From assembly GCF_024297185.1 (NCBI RefSeq), contig NZ_JANCTD010000006.1:62001-126000 (forward strand): a DNA stretch of 64,000 bases, written 5' to 3'. This DNA is from Lewinella sp. JB7. Lineage in GTDB: Bacteria; Bacteroidota; Bacteroidia; Chitinophagales; Saprospiraceae. The number at the start of each line of letters is the position of its first letter. Position 1 is the stretch's first letter. This document shows positions 36,501-45,427 of this stretch, piece by piece. Position numbers and translations under genes: made by a program. Below the pieces are notes generated by a model. It was given only the letters and a program-made list of their open reading frames with translations. It made no database searches and was not told where the DNA came from.

Positions 36501-37458
36501 CGATCATATGATGACGAAACCGGGGTGGGCCACCGGCGATCCGCGCGATCCCCCGCAGACTACCCACCCACAGGCATCCCGAGCGGTCGGTCAGTAGGGA
36601 GGTTATCTGATTATTCTCGAAATATTCGTGCCCGGGCCGGAAGGGGACAAAGTCGGAGTGGCGGGCCTGGTCCTCCGTACGAAAAAATAAGCCTTCGGGA
36701 GTGGAAACCCATTCGGTACCCCGCCGGTCGGTGGCGCGGGCAAGCACCGGACCCTTTAGTCCGGGCGGAGACGGAACGGCGGCGGTAAGTGTGCCGGATT
36801 GCAGGGAAAGGAGCTCCAATGCATTCCGGTCAAAAACGGCCCGCCCCTGCCCCGTGAGTACCACGGTGTTGGTGAGAGAGTCGAATGCAACGTCTACGGT
36901 ACGGGCGGTGCCCAGCCCGAGCACGCTAACGTCGATGGGAGCTAAAGAGTCCCCTAAATTTCCGGTTACGGGATCGCCGTGGAAATGGAGCAGGCCCCGC
37001 GTGCCGATCACCGCCCACGCTCTGCCGGTTTCGTCGAAGGTGACTTCCGGCACGTAGTTGCGATGAAAGAAGGACCGAAAGTCCCGGCGGGCGGGATCGT
37101 AAATCGAAAGTCCGCTTTCGGTCGTGACCCAGATGTGCCCGCCGGGTCCCTCGTTGATACTACTAATGGTATTGTTAAGCAGGGCCGAACTATCCGTCTG
37201 GTCCGCTACGAAGTGTACGGCCTCGTAGCCGTCGTAGCGAAACAGTCCACTCCGCGTTCCGATCCAGAGGTATCCGTCCCGGTCCTGCAGCAGGGAGGTA
37301 ACGACCTGCCGGGGCAGGCCGGGAACGACGGTGATCTGTGGAAGCTGGGCCCGGGCGGCAGCCAATAATATCCCACCGAGTAGGCTCAGGAGGATCTTCC
37401 GCCCGGCGGGACGGAGAAACGAGCAATATCGGCAAGGTACCTGCCAAAAACGGTGCAT
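33541..37458 (-). CDS. Hybrid two-component system sensor/regulator (HTCS) of the polysaccharide locus
   Basis: One-protein signalling system of 1,305 residues. In order: signal region (to ~38), a two-component-regulator propeller with repeated GxxWIGTRxGLFRY/GTVWAATRGGGV blades (~40-660), a Y_Y_Y domain (~690-760), a membrane helix (ALMVYGLLLLVLLVAGWLV), a histidine kinase core with His803 (DISHEMRNRLTLI), an ATPase domain (LNNAIKYTPEGG; GTGIGLELVARLV), a receiver with Asp1097 (LILSDLHMPELNG) and a C-terminal AraC-type DNA-binding domain. Such proteins sense an oligosaccharide in the periplasm and switch on the adjacent susCD operon. It lies 119 bases after the sulfatase of that operon and converges with the fusion enzyme gene. 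Confidence 0.93.
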   Translation of the reverse strand: MHRFWQVPCRYCSFLRPAGRKILLSLLGGILLAAARAQLPQITVVPGLPRQVVTSLLQDRDGYLWIGTRSGLFRYDGYEAVHFVADQTDSSALLNNTISSINEGPGGHIWVTTESGLSIYDPARRDFRSFFHRNYVPEVTFDETGRAWAVIGTRGLLHFHGDPVTGNLGDSLAPIDVSVLGLGTARTVDVAFDSLTNTVVLTGQGRAVFDRNALELLSLQSGTLTAAVPSPPGLKGPVLARATDRRGTEWVSTPEGLFFRTEDQARHSDFVPFRPGHEYFENNQITSLLTDRSGCLWVGSLRGIARIAGGPPRFRHHMIDHVHYQPEYSKISTLDYARQSERLWITTENSGVFTFRPASNTYEHVDLPAWIDEPLINSLELTDSTLWVSFDNSVLSFSLANGRVMTDAVRERSRQGSFAIPLLEVAPHEWWIGTWQHGLHRSVYPPDRPGMPVFDSVAPRLGQDPVYALLKDSRDRVWVGTRGGGIQRVQLPDGPVVVFNKGNDSGLRVNGILHLYEDGHGTVWAATRGGGVARFDEAEQRFRSFGLEEGLPDLTVCSIGETATGQLWVSTSNGLARYHPEGLLPFWGYHDEELFVNQDFSYQSVARDGRGHLYFGSLVGMTEVVPTPDPAPPSDAQVRLTAFRTLGDADEYADVRSRFPDELAHDENSFTLSVTSLNLTAPDRVRYAYRLAGLEERWNIGQPGERTIAYHEVPAGEYTLEIRNSDADGYWSEHPARFSFRVLAHPLLSRTALMVYGLLLLVLLVAGWLVRANWMRLRRKVARHRATIRRQNRQMIYLSDISHEMRNRLTLILGPLERVMQGQEVDQLAVQRIYQNALRLKQLSDRVMKLRRTEDGGFQLFVRSHALQPFLESVFDRVHDLALIRGIDLQRQFTNTRADVYFDSNVLEIILLNLLNNAIKYTPEGGVVELNVSLLTDSAPALQVVVRDTGIGIAKEELQQIFERFYRSEGTRRGEVEGTGIGLELVARLVNLHHGTIHLESEEGRFTEVKLVLPAGREFYESIGHLTSVSPTETLVSPPVPVAGEVRGTVLVVEDNAGIRELIRDTLQPVFHVLEAADGQQGLEMVTQNTPDLILSDLHMPELNGLELLRHVRARPASRSTPFLLLTGRYSESMKLDALQAGVNDIMEKPFSGELLTWRIKSLIAERNRLTQQLEDQPRVYRIEPSDQPDDMLSADEQFLQRLNYLMEEHFASSELNVEFLAAELAMSRPTLYRHMERLLQEAPANFIKRYRLKKSALLLQQCKFQVSEVAYMTGFSNPKYFSKCFHKEFGSTPSQYVKGLSVAE

Positions 37459-37577
37459 GTAGATCGACTTTGCCGGGGTCTGCTCCTCGTGCGCGGGGCA
37501 CCCAGGGGCAGAACAATACGTTGGTAGCTGGCTAAAGATAATAAACTACCGAAGCCCGCGGAACCGTGCTTTCGGGG

Positions 37578-39092
37578 CTACACCTTCAGTGGCCACAGCG
37601 GATGAAGCGAGCGCGCGTCCTGCATAAGCTGGCGCATGCTCGCCACGATTTCCGGGTGGTCTTCGGCTACATTGTTGGACTCGGATGGGTCCGTTGGTAA
37701 ATGATATAGCTCCAGCGGCCCCGCCGGATTCAAGCGTACGGCTTTCCAGTCCCCCCTACGGACGGCCTGGGTCGTGTGCGCCCGCTCGTGAAACTCCCAG
37801 TACAAATATTCGTGCTGCTCCTGCTTACCGGTGTCTCCCCGCAGCGTGGGGGCCAGGGAAACGCCGTCGGTCGCGTAATCACCGAGTTCGGTTCCGGCCA
37901 GCTCGGCTACCGTCGGCAGGATATCCCAGAAAGAAGAGATCAGATCGCTTTCCGCGGGTTGGTCGATGACACCCGGCCAGTAGGCGATGAAGGGAACCCG
38001 GATGCCCCCCTCGTACAGGTCCCGCTTCTGTCCCCGCAGTCCCCCGGCACTACCGAACTGCTCCGGCACCGCTCCCCCTTCCGCGTGGGGCCCGTTGTCG
38101 CTGCTGAATAGTACGAGGGTATTTTCCGCCAGCCCGAGCCGTTCCAGGCTTTGCTGAATGCGCCGGGTGTCACGGTCGAGGCGGACGACCATCGCGGCGT
38201 AAGCGGCAAAGGGCTGATCCTGACTGGCGTAAGCACCGAACCCCGGGCCGTAGTCGGCGGAGTGTCCCCCACCCTGCCGTCCCTTCCGGAAGGCTTGTTC
38301 CGGAAACTGACCGGCGAAGCGGTGAAAAATACTGTCTTCCGGAACCAGCATTTCGGCGTGGGGCGTCGTGTAGGCGAGGTAGACGAAGAAGGGCTGGTCA
38401 GGTTCCACGGATTCGATAAACCGCACCGCCTGATTGGTGTAGAGGTCGCCACTGAAGCTTCCCCGTTGACCGTCCTGGTTTCCGGGCACGGCCTCCCGGG
38501 CACCGTTGACGTACACGCTGTCCGGATACTGATAGTGGGCGTAGGCCTGGTTCAGCACTCCGTAGCTGTAATCGAAACCCTTTTTGAGTGGTTCCCCGGT
38601 GGTCCCGTCCATGCCCATGCCCCACTTCCCGATGGCGGCGGTCCGGTACCCGGCTCCCTGCAGGACTTCACCGAGGGTTAAATCGTCGGGGCGCAACGGC
38701 AGTTCGGCACCAAATCCCCGGGGACCGGTTTCGTAATTCCCGCGCACGTAGGAGTTTCCGGTGTGCCGCCCCGTCATCAGCGAGGCCCGGGAGGGTGCGC
38801 AGACCGTACTGCCGGCGTAGTGCTGGGTGAACCGAATGCCACCGGCCGCCATGGCATCCAACGTCGGCGTCCTGAAATTTGTCTGTCCGTAACAACTCAG
38901 ATCGCCGTACCCCAGGTCATCGGCCAGAATGTATACGATGTTCGGCGGGGGAGTGTGGGTGAGGTCCGTACCATCCGCATCCTGCCCTCCCGAAGTGGAA
39001 TGACAGCCGGAGGACCCGAGCAAAATCCACAGGAGTGCAATGCCCGTAAAGGATGACGTAGCAGTTGCCAGGAGAGACTTACAGGTGTTCAT
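37578..39092 (-). CDS. Lipid-anchored sulfatase (fourth gene of the susCD operon)
   Basis: Type I sulfatase of 504 residues with a lipoprotein signal (IALLWILLGSSGC). It has IVYILADDLGYGDLS, the canonical CAPSR formylglycine site (Cys98), AAIGKWGMG, LVLFSSDNGPH and LYEGGIRVPFIAYWPG. It is close in sequence to the sulfatase encoded just upstream (39133-40608), with shared AGSTVCAPSR/SGATVCAPSR, YLYWEFHER and KAVR blocks, so the two arose by duplication. The pair may remove sulfate from different positions of the same glycan. The gap to the upstream sulfatase is 40 bases. Confidence 0.92.
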   Translation of the reverse strand: MNTCKSLLATATSSFTGIALLWILLGSSGCHSTSGGQDADGTDLTHTPPPNIVYILADDLGYGDLSCYGQTNFRTPTLDAMAAGGIRFTQHYAGSTVCAPSRASLMTGRHTGNSYVRGNYETGPRGFGAELPLRPDDLTLGEVLQGAGYRTAAIGKWGMGMDGTTGEPLKKGFDYSYGVLNQAYAHYQYPDSVYVNGAREAVPGNQDGQRGSFSGDLYTNQAVRFIESVEPDQPFFVYLAYTTPHAEMLVPEDSIFHRFAGQFPEQAFRKGRQGGGHSADYGPGFGAYASQDQPFAAYAAMVVRLDRDTRRIQQSLERLGLAENTLVLFSSDNGPHAEGGAVPEQFGSAGGLRGQKRDLYEGGIRVPFIAYWPGVIDQPAESDLISSFWDILPTVAELAGTELGDYATDGVSLAPTLRGDTGKQEQHEYLYWEFHERAHTTQAVRRGDWKAVRLNPAGPLELYHLPTDPSESNNVAEDHPEIVASMRQLMQDARSLHPLWPLKV

Positions 39093-39132
39093 CGATATAG
39101 CTTGTCGGCTGCGTTCGGCGGCCGGTCCGTCA

Positions 39133-40608
39133 TTACCCCCGGTAGGCTTCCTGAGCGAAGGAGAATACGGTCGACGGCTCCCGCGCTTCCCGGAGGTATC
39201 GTTTCATGGTCGCGACGACCTCCGGGTGATCGGCGGATACATCCCTTGTCTCTCCCGGGTCATTTTCCAGATTGTAAAGTTCGACCTCACCGTCCGTTCC
39301 GATCTCGTTTACCCGGTAGCGTACGGCTTTCCACTTACCGCTGCGCACCGCCTGACGCCCCTGACGCTCGTGGAACTCCCAGTAGAGGTACTCGTGCTCG
39401 CGCTGGTTGCCTTCACCCAGTAGGGTGGGTGCCAGGGAAATTCCGTCGGTGACCGCGGGAGCGGGCGCACCGGTGAGTTCGGCGAAGGTGGGAAAGAAGT
39501 CCCAGAAGGCCGATACGTGGTCGCTTTCGCCGCCCGCCGCGATGGTGCCCGGCCAGCTGGCGATCATGGGTACCCGCACGCCCCCTTCGTAGAGGTCGCG
39601 TTTATAGCCGCGCAGGGGCCCGTTGCTGTCGAAGTAGTCGGGGTCGGCTCCCCCCTCCCGGTGGGGCCCGTTGTCCGACGTGAAGATGATCAGGGTATTT
39701 TCGGCAATGCCGAGTTCCTCTACTTTACGTACGATCTCCCCCACCTGCCGGTCGAGAATGTCCATCATGGCTACGAAGGCGGCGTGGGGCGTCTTTTGGG
39801 AGGAGTAGCCTCCGGTGCGGTATGCCAGATCACCCGGTTCGGTACCCTCGTAGGGCTGGTCACCCCTGAATTCCTCCCGCCACTTCGCCAGCACGGAATC
39901 CGGCGCGATCAGTTCCGCGTGGGGAATGATGCTGGGTACGTACAGAAAGAAGGAGGTATCGGCGTGATCTTCCAGGAAGGCCATCGTTTCGTCGTGGATG
40001 AGGTCCGGGGCGTAGCTTTCTTCCCGTACGCCGGCATTTCCCGGTAAGGGGACCGAATCGCGGTTGTGCCATAAGTGGCGGGGATAGTAGTTGTGCCCGA
40101 GGCGCTGGCAGTTGTAGCCCACGAACTCGTCGAACCCCTGGTAAACCGGATCACCCTCCGAGCCGGGAAAACCGAGCCCCCACTTGCCGAAGGCCCCGGT
40201 CACGTAGCCTGCCTCCCGCAGCGATTCCGCCAGGGTGTAGATGCTGTCCGGCAAGGGATACTGCCCCTCGGGCTCTATCTCGTAATTCCCCCGGATGAAG
40301 GTGTGGCCGGTATGGAGCCCGGTAAGGAGGGCCGAGCGGGAGGGCGCGCATACCGTCGCGCCGGAGTAGTGCTGAGTGAAGCGTATGCCCCGGGCCGCCA
40401 GGCGGTCGATATTGGGCGTGGAGAAGCGTTGCTGCCCGTAGGCGCTCAGGTCCCCGTAGCCCAGATCGTCGGCCAGGATGAAAATAATGTTGGGCCGGTC
40501 TGCGGCGGAGGAGGTCACGGAATCATTTCCTCCCGCGCCCGGCCTGCCGCAACTCATGCAGAGCGCAAGAAGCAGCAGGCAGTACGGCAGCTTGGATAGT
40601 AGGGTCAT
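39133..40608 (-). CDS. Lipid-anchored sulfatase (third gene of the susCD operon)
   Basis: Type I sulfatase of 491 residues with a lipoprotein signal (LPYCLLLLALCMSC). Motifs: IIFILADDLGYGDLSAYG, canonical CAPSR (Cys87), GAFGKWGLGFPG, LIIFTSDNGPH and LYEGGVRVPMIASWPG. The C-terminal part carries EYLYWEFHERQGRQAVRSGKWKAVR-type blocks and VELYNLENDPGETRD, normal for family S1. It starts 33 bases after susD, which ties it to uptake of a sulfated polysaccharide. Which sulfate ester it removes cannot be told. Confidence 0.92.
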   Translation of the reverse strand: MTLLSKLPYCLLLLALCMSCGRPGAGGNDSVTSSAADRPNIIFILADDLGYGDLSAYGQQRFSTPNIDRLAARGIRFTQHYSGATVCAPSRSALLTGLHTGHTFIRGNYEIEPEGQYPLPDSIYTLAESLREAGYVTGAFGKWGLGFPGSEGDPVYQGFDEFVGYNCQRLGHNYYPRHLWHNRDSVPLPGNAGVREESYAPDLIHDETMAFLEDHADTSFFLYVPSIIPHAELIAPDSVLAKWREEFRGDQPYEGTEPGDLAYRTGGYSSQKTPHAAFVAMMDILDRQVGEIVRKVEELGIAENTLIIFTSDNGPHREGGADPDYFDSNGPLRGYKRDLYEGGVRVPMIASWPGTIAAGGESDHVSAFWDFFPTFAELTGAPAPAVTDGISLAPTLLGEGNQREHEYLYWEFHERQGRQAVRSGKWKAVRYRVNEIGTDGEVELYNLENDPGETRDVSADHPEVVATMKRYLREAREPSTVFSFAQEAYRG

Positions 40609-40641
40609 ATGCTGGTTTCTGGCGGCCGAACGGCTCCGGGG

Positions 40642-42201
40642 TTACCGGTAGCCGTTGTTGGACGGGTCGGTTTCGAGCAGGTTGGGGTTCAGCTGGATCT
40701 CTTCGAGGGGGATCGGCAGCAGGACGTGCTTGGGCGTAATGTTGTTGCCGGGATTGTTCCAGGGGCGGTGCTCGGTAGATTTGACGGTTTCCAGCAGAAT
40801 GCCCCAGCGGATGAGGTCCATCCGGCGGTGACCCTCGGCGGCCAGTTCCCACTTACGCTCGTCGTACATGGCCCGGCGAAATTCATCCTGCGACATGCCG
40901 CTCCACGGCTTGTCGGGTTCGAAGGCGCGGGCCCGTACGGCGTTGACGTACGCGTAGGCTCCCTCGGGTCCGTTAAGCTCGTTTTCGGCTTCGGCGGCCA
41001 TCAGATAAATGTCGGCGAGGCGGAAGACGATGTAATTCTCCGGGTGGTTGCCGCGGGGGGAATTTTCCTGATCGAGGTTCCAGTTCTTGCGGTAGTAGGG
41101 AAAGCTGAGCTCGTAGCCCCGGTACTCCGTGACGATGGAGGCCGTGTACCGCATGTCCCCTTCCTCCCAGTTCGTAGAGTCGGCGATTTCCGGCAGCGGA
41201 ATGGCCCAACCGTATCCGGTCATACCCTCGCCGTAGGAGGCCAGGAGGTCGCTGTACAGCTGTACCCGGGTGGGGGTGCCGGGCCCGTCGGGGCGGTCGT
41301 TGCGGTTGGAGGGTTCGTCCCGGATCCGGGGGTTGTAGTCGTCGGTGCGCTGCGTACGGCCTTCCCCGAAGACCGGGTCTTTCGTGAAATCGACCACGTA
41401 GATGTACTCGTCGTTGTACTGGTTAGCGGGATCGCTCTGGTCGAAGACGTCGGCGTAGTTGTCCAGTAGCCGGTGGGGGGAGTTTTCGATGATGCTCCGG
41501 GATGCTGCCAGGGCGGGCTGCCACTCCCGGTCGAAGAGGTGATACTTCGCCTTGAGCGCCGTGGCCGCCCACTTGCTCGCCCGGCCAAGATCGGCACCCG
41601 AGTATTCCGAGGGAAGCAGGCCGATGGCACGTTCCAGATCCGCCTTCATCTCCGTACGGATCATGGTGCGGTCCGAGCGGGTAATCTCGGATAGTTCCTC
41701 GGTCGAGGGCAGTTCCCGGAAGTAGGGCACGTCACCCCACAGGTTGGTGAGGTGGTAGTAAGCCAGCGCCCGGAGGAAGAGCAACTCACCCAGAGCCTGA
41801 TCCCGGGCACCTTCCGACAGGTTGTCGTTGCCCTCAATGCTACTGATGAACAGTGAGGTATTACGCGCCATTTCGTAGAGCGAATTCCAGGTGCCCTGTC
41901 CGTCGGCCACCCCCTCATCGATCAGGTAGTTATGGATCTGTCCGTTCACGTTGCGGCTCGGGCCCACCACGTCGGCGCCGTTCACGTAGTAATTGTCGAG
42001 CCCACGGGTCCGGTAGAGGTCCCCGCTGTAGAGTATGCGGTATACCCCGTTCACGGCAAGCTCCGCCTCGGCGTCGTTGTTGAAGAAGTTATCGGTGGTG
42101 ATGCCGTCCCGGAATTCCTCATCGAGAAACTCGGTGCAGCTGGCCAGCGGAATCAGGATAACCGCCAGCAACAGGAAGAAAGGAGTGCTATAGTTTTTCA
42201 T
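40642..42201 (-). CDS. susD: SusD/RagB family glycan-binding outer-membrane lipoprotein
   Basis: Surface lipoprotein of 519 residues with a lipobox at PLASC. It has the typical SusD beginning (TEFLDEEFRDGITTDNFFNNDAEAELAVNGVYRIL), a central TPR-like helical part (GELLFLRALAYYHLTNLWGDVPYF) and the conserved end (EDNIVFRLADIYLMAAEAENEL-type segment, then WELAAEGHRRMDLIRWG). It binds the target glycan at the cell surface and closes over its SusC partner, encoded 20 bases upstream. The susD symbol denotes family membership, not starch specificity. Confidence 0.95.
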   Translation of the reverse strand: MKNYSTPFFLLLAVILIPLASCTEFLDEEFRDGITTDNFFNNDAEAELAVNGVYRILYSGDLYRTRGLDNYYVNGADVVGPSRNVNGQIHNYLIDEGVADGQGTWNSLYEMARNTSLFISSIEGNDNLSEGARDQALGELLFLRALAYYHLTNLWGDVPYFRELPSTEELSEITRSDRTMIRTEMKADLERAIGLLPSEYSGADLGRASKWAATALKAKYHLFDREWQPALAASRSIIENSPHRLLDNYADVFDQSDPANQYNDEYIYVVDFTKDPVFGEGRTQRTDDYNPRIRDEPSNRNDRPDGPGTPTRVQLYSDLLASYGEGMTGYGWAIPLPEIADSTNWEEGDMRYTASIVTEYRGYELSFPYYRKNWNLDQENSPRGNHPENYIVFRLADIYLMAAEAENELNGPEGAYAYVNAVRARAFEPDKPWSGMSQDEFRRAMYDERKWELAAEGHRRMDLIRWGILLETVKSTEHRPWNNPGNNITPKHVLLPIPLEEIQLNPNLLETDPSNNGYR

Positions 42202-42221
42202 TGCTTTGCTGTTGAGGGGGG

Positions 42222-45200
42222 TTAGAAGGAGGCGTTCAGACCAAAGGTGAACGAACGGGAGTAGGGGTACTCACCCGTGGATACGCCCTGCTCCAGCCCG
42301 GAACCGTAGTTGCTCACCTCGGGGTCACCGAAGGACCAGTTCGTGATCAGGAACAGGTTGTTGCCCGTCACGTACACCTTCAGATCGCGGACGATGCCAT
42401 CCAGGCCCAGACCGGCAACCGGCAGGTCGTAGTTAAGACTCAGCGTCTTCAGGCGCAGGAAGGAAGCATCCTCGATGCCCAGGGTGTTGTTCGGATTGAA
42501 TAGGCTCGTCGAAGCACCCGCCCGCGGAATGTTACTGGTTTCGTTGATTCCTTCCTGCCAGCGGTTCACGACCGCCGGAAGCAGGGTCTGCTCGCCCCGT
42601 CCGAACAGACCGGTCTGGGCGACACCGTTGTAGCCTTCGTTGCCGTAGGAGCCCTGGAAGAAAATGTCGAGGGAGAAGTCCTTATAGCTGAAGGTATTGC
42701 GAATGCCGCCGTAGAAGTCCGGCTGGGGGTTACCAATGACTACGTAGTCCAGATCGTTGATCACGCCGTTGCCGTCCTGGTCCAGGTAGCGGGGACCGCC
42801 GATGAAGGCCCGGCCTTCGAAGCCGTCGGCAACGATGGTTTCCTTGTCTTTGTAAGTTCCCAGGTAAACGGCGCCCACGAAGACGGGAGCGGGTTGCCCC
42901 GGAATGAGCCGTACGCCCGACCCGCCCTGGTTGGTGGGTTGCCGCAGGTTGATGAACTCGTCACCGCCCAAGTCCAGGACCTCGTTCCGGTTGGCCGACA
43001 CCGTCAACTGGGTTTCCCAACTGAAGTCACCGTTGGAAATGTTGAAGCTGCGCAGCGAAAACTCCACCCCTTCGTTGCGAATGGAGCCGACGTTCTGCAG
43101 CTGACTGCCGCCGGCGGTGCCGGGCAGGTCGCGGTTGAGGAGCAGGTCCTCGGTCGTTTTACGGTAGTAGTCGGCTTCCAGGAAGATCCGATCCTGCCAG
43201 AGACCGAGTTCGAAGCCCAGATCGAGCTGCTGGGTGGTTTCCCAGGTCAGGTTCCGGCTGGGCAGGCTGCCGATGAGGACGCCGTTGACCAGCGTCTCGT
43301 TGAAGTAGGCGTTCACGTTATTGAAGCGGGCGATGGAGTTGTAGATCGGCACGCCCTGCTCCCCTACTTCCCCGAAGCTGCCCCGGATCTTCAGCCGCGA
43401 TACCACGTTCGACTCACTCAGGAAGGGTTCGCTGTGCACGTTCCACGCCACGCCGACGGAGGGGAAAAAAGCATACTTATTGCCGTCCTCGAAGACCGAC
43501 GAGCCGTCCCTCCGTCCCGTCAGGGAGATCAGGTACTTACTGTTGAAGCTGTAGTTGAGGCGCGCGAAGTACGATACGAAGGTGCGCCGGGAGTAGCCCG
43601 AACTGAGTTGGTAGGTTGCCGGGTCGGAGCCGAAGGACAGGTTGTTGAACTGCACTACGTCGTTCGGGAAACGCTCGGCGTTGGCACTGAAGCCCTCACT
43701 CTCGTTGCGCTGGAGCGAGAAACCGCCCAGGACGTTGAAGCCGTGGTTGCCCACGTCGAAGGTGTAGGTCGCGGTATTTTCGTTGAGCAGGTCGTTGCTC
43801 TGCACCGTGTTGATGCTCGCGTAGCCACCGGTGCCGTCGACGAGGCGTTCGGGGAGGGCGCCGGGCAGGTAAAAGTTGCGCTTAAAGGAACTGATCTCGG
43901 CACCGAAACTGGTCTTCAGTACCAGCCCGGTGATGGGCTCCAGTTGCAAGTAGGTATTGGCGAGCAGGTCGTTGTCGTAGCGGTTGTCGACGCGGAGTTC
44001 CTGGTCGGCTACCGGATTGCGCTGCAAGGTGGCGCTAACCGGGTTGATGGCGGTGTACTCTCCGTTCTCGTCGTAAACGTTCCGGGTCGGCAACAGGTGA
44101 CTGACGATCTGGGAGTAGTTCACTTTGTTGTTCTCCCGATTGGTCCGCGACAGGTTGACCCGGATGCCCGTACTCAGTTTATCGGAGATCTTGAAGTCCA
44201 GGTTGGTGCGCAAAGAGTAGCGCTGGAAACCGGAACTTTTGATGACCCCCTCCTGGTCGAAGCGGTTCATCGATACGTAGTAATTCGTCCGGCCGGTATT
44301 TCCGCGGATGGAAAGGTCGGTATTCACGATCTGCCCAGCTTGGGTGACCAGGCCGAGCCAGTCGGTGCTCGGGGCGCTGGCCGGATCGTCAAAGATCAGG
44401 GGAAGGCTGGGATCGATCGCGCCGAAGCCGTCGGGGCCCGGAACGAACTGAGCAGCCTCGTTTACGTAGTTGGCGTAGTCTTCGCCCGTCAGCAGTTCGA
44501 CCTGATTAGCGACGTTCTGCACCGTGTAGTACTGGTTGATGGACACGATCGGGCGCTCCGTAGATAGGTTAGCACCGGTCTTCGTGGTTACGAGCACCAC
44601 ACCGGAGGCCCCCCGCGTACCGTAAATGGCCAGGGCGGTAGCGTCCTTCAGCACCTCGATCGAGGCGATGTCGTTGACGTTGAGCGTGTTCAGGTCGAAA
44701 TCGGACCCCGCAATGAATCCGTCGATGACGAAAAGAGGATTGTTGTTGCCGTTCACGGAGTTCGTTCCCCGGATACGGATGGTGGCCCCGCTGCCCGGCG
44801 TGCCGTCGTTGGAAGTAACCGACACCCCGGTCGCCCGCCCCTGCAGGGCCTGGTCCAGACGGGATACGGGCTGGTTTTCCAGTACGTCGCCCTTCACCTG
44901 GGATACGGAGGAAACGAGATCGCGCTTCTTCGTGATGCCGTAACCTACCACGACTACCTCATCGATCAACTGGGCGTTCTCGCTCATGGTGACGTCCAGG
45001 CTGGTCTGATTGCCCACGGGGATCCGCTGGGTAGAGAAGCCCAGGAAAGAAAATACCAGGGTATCCCCCGGGGAGGCCGTTACCTCGAATTGACCGTCCA
45101 GGTCGGTAACGGTGCCCTCACCTCCCGGTGCCACGAGTACATACACGCCCGTCAGGGGGAAATTGTCGGCGTCCTCGACCACGCCACTGACGGTTTGCTG

Positions 45201-45257
45201 GCCGTACGCGCAGGTCGCCAACAGCACGAAGGCCGTAATTAATCTTTGTTTTAACAT
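42222..45257 (-). CDS. susC: SusC/RagA family TonB-dependent outer-membrane transporter
   Basis: Outer-membrane transporter of 1,011 residues with signal peptide (MLKQRLITAFVLLATCAYGQ). A carboxypeptidase-regulatory-like domain follows (VSGVVEDADNFPLTGVYVLVAP...GTVTDLDGQFEV), then the SusC motif VVVGYGITKKRDL and a plug (IRIRGTNSVNGNNNPLFVIDG). A 22-strand barrel ends at SFTFGLNASF. It imports glycan fragments using TonB energy, together with the SusD partner. It is the first gene of a four-gene operon that includes two sulfatases, so the cargo is probably a sulfated oligosaccharide. A TAnnTTTG promoter element lies about 65 bases upstream. Confidence 0.95.
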   Translation of the reverse strand: MLKQRLITAFVLLATCAYGQQTVSGVVEDADNFPLTGVYVLVAPGGEGTVTDLDGQFEVTASPGDTLVFSFLGFSTQRIPVGNQTSLDVTMSENAQLIDEVVVVGYGITKKRDLVSSVSQVKGDVLENQPVSRLDQALQGRATGVSVTSNDGTPGSGATIRIRGTNSVNGNNNPLFVIDGFIAGSDFDLNTLNVNDIASIEVLKDATALAIYGTRGASGVVLVTTKTGANLSTERPIVSINQYYTVQNVANQVELLTGEDYANYVNEAAQFVPGPDGFGAIDPSLPLIFDDPASAPSTDWLGLVTQAGQIVNTDLSIRGNTGRTNYYVSMNRFDQEGVIKSSGFQRYSLRTNLDFKISDKLSTGIRVNLSRTNRENNKVNYSQIVSHLLPTRNVYDENGEYTAINPVSATLQRNPVADQELRVDNRYDNDLLANTYLQLEPITGLVLKTSFGAEISSFKRNFYLPGALPERLVDGTGGYASINTVQSNDLLNENTATYTFDVGNHGFNVLGGFSLQRNESEGFSANAERFPNDVVQFNNLSFGSDPATYQLSSGYSRRTFVSYFARLNYSFNSKYLISLTGRRDGSSVFEDGNKYAFFPSVGVAWNVHSEPFLSESNVVSRLKIRGSFGEVGEQGVPIYNSIARFNNVNAYFNETLVNGVLIGSLPSRNLTWETTQQLDLGFELGLWQDRIFLEADYYRKTTEDLLLNRDLPGTAGGSQLQNVGSIRNEGVEFSLRSFNISNGDFSWETQLTVSANRNEVLDLGGDEFINLRQPTNQGGSGVRLIPGQPAPVFVGAVYLGTYKDKETIVADGFEGRAFIGGPRYLDQDGNGVINDLDYVVIGNPQPDFYGGIRNTFSYKDFSLDIFFQGSYGNEGYNGVAQTGLFGRGEQTLLPAVVNRWQEGINETSNIPRAGASTSLFNPNNTLGIEDASFLRLKTLSLNYDLPVAGLGLDGIVRDLKVYVTGNNLFLITNWSFGDPEVSNYGSGLEQGVSTGEYPYSRSFTFGLNASF

Positions 45258-45321
45258 GACCGATTGCTTTGATTAAGTTCTATACCAGAAGCGAAGGAAA
45301 TTCGGAAAATTCGCTCCAAGG

Positions 45322-45329
45322 CAAAACTA
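45322..45329 (-). promoter_or_regulatory. Promoter -7 element for the susCD-sulfatase operon
   Basis: On the minus strand reads TAGTTTTG, an exact match to the Bacteroidota TAnnTTTG -7 element, about 65 bases before the susC start. A clear -33 TTTG is not visible, which would fit a promoter that depends on an activator such as the hybrid two-component regulator. Confidence 0.45.
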
Positions 45330-45427
45330 TAATCAGGTTCGGTCCGCCACGTTTCCGTCTATCTCTATGAGGGACTAAAATTCGTTCACACCCGCTAAAT
45401 TCCTGATTCTTCCCGCATTACGGAGGT

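Noticed and set aside
42894..44567. Long open frame of 557 codons on the plus strand
   Set aside because: It is antisense to the clear susC gene, has no recognisable domain and reflects GC-rich codon bias.
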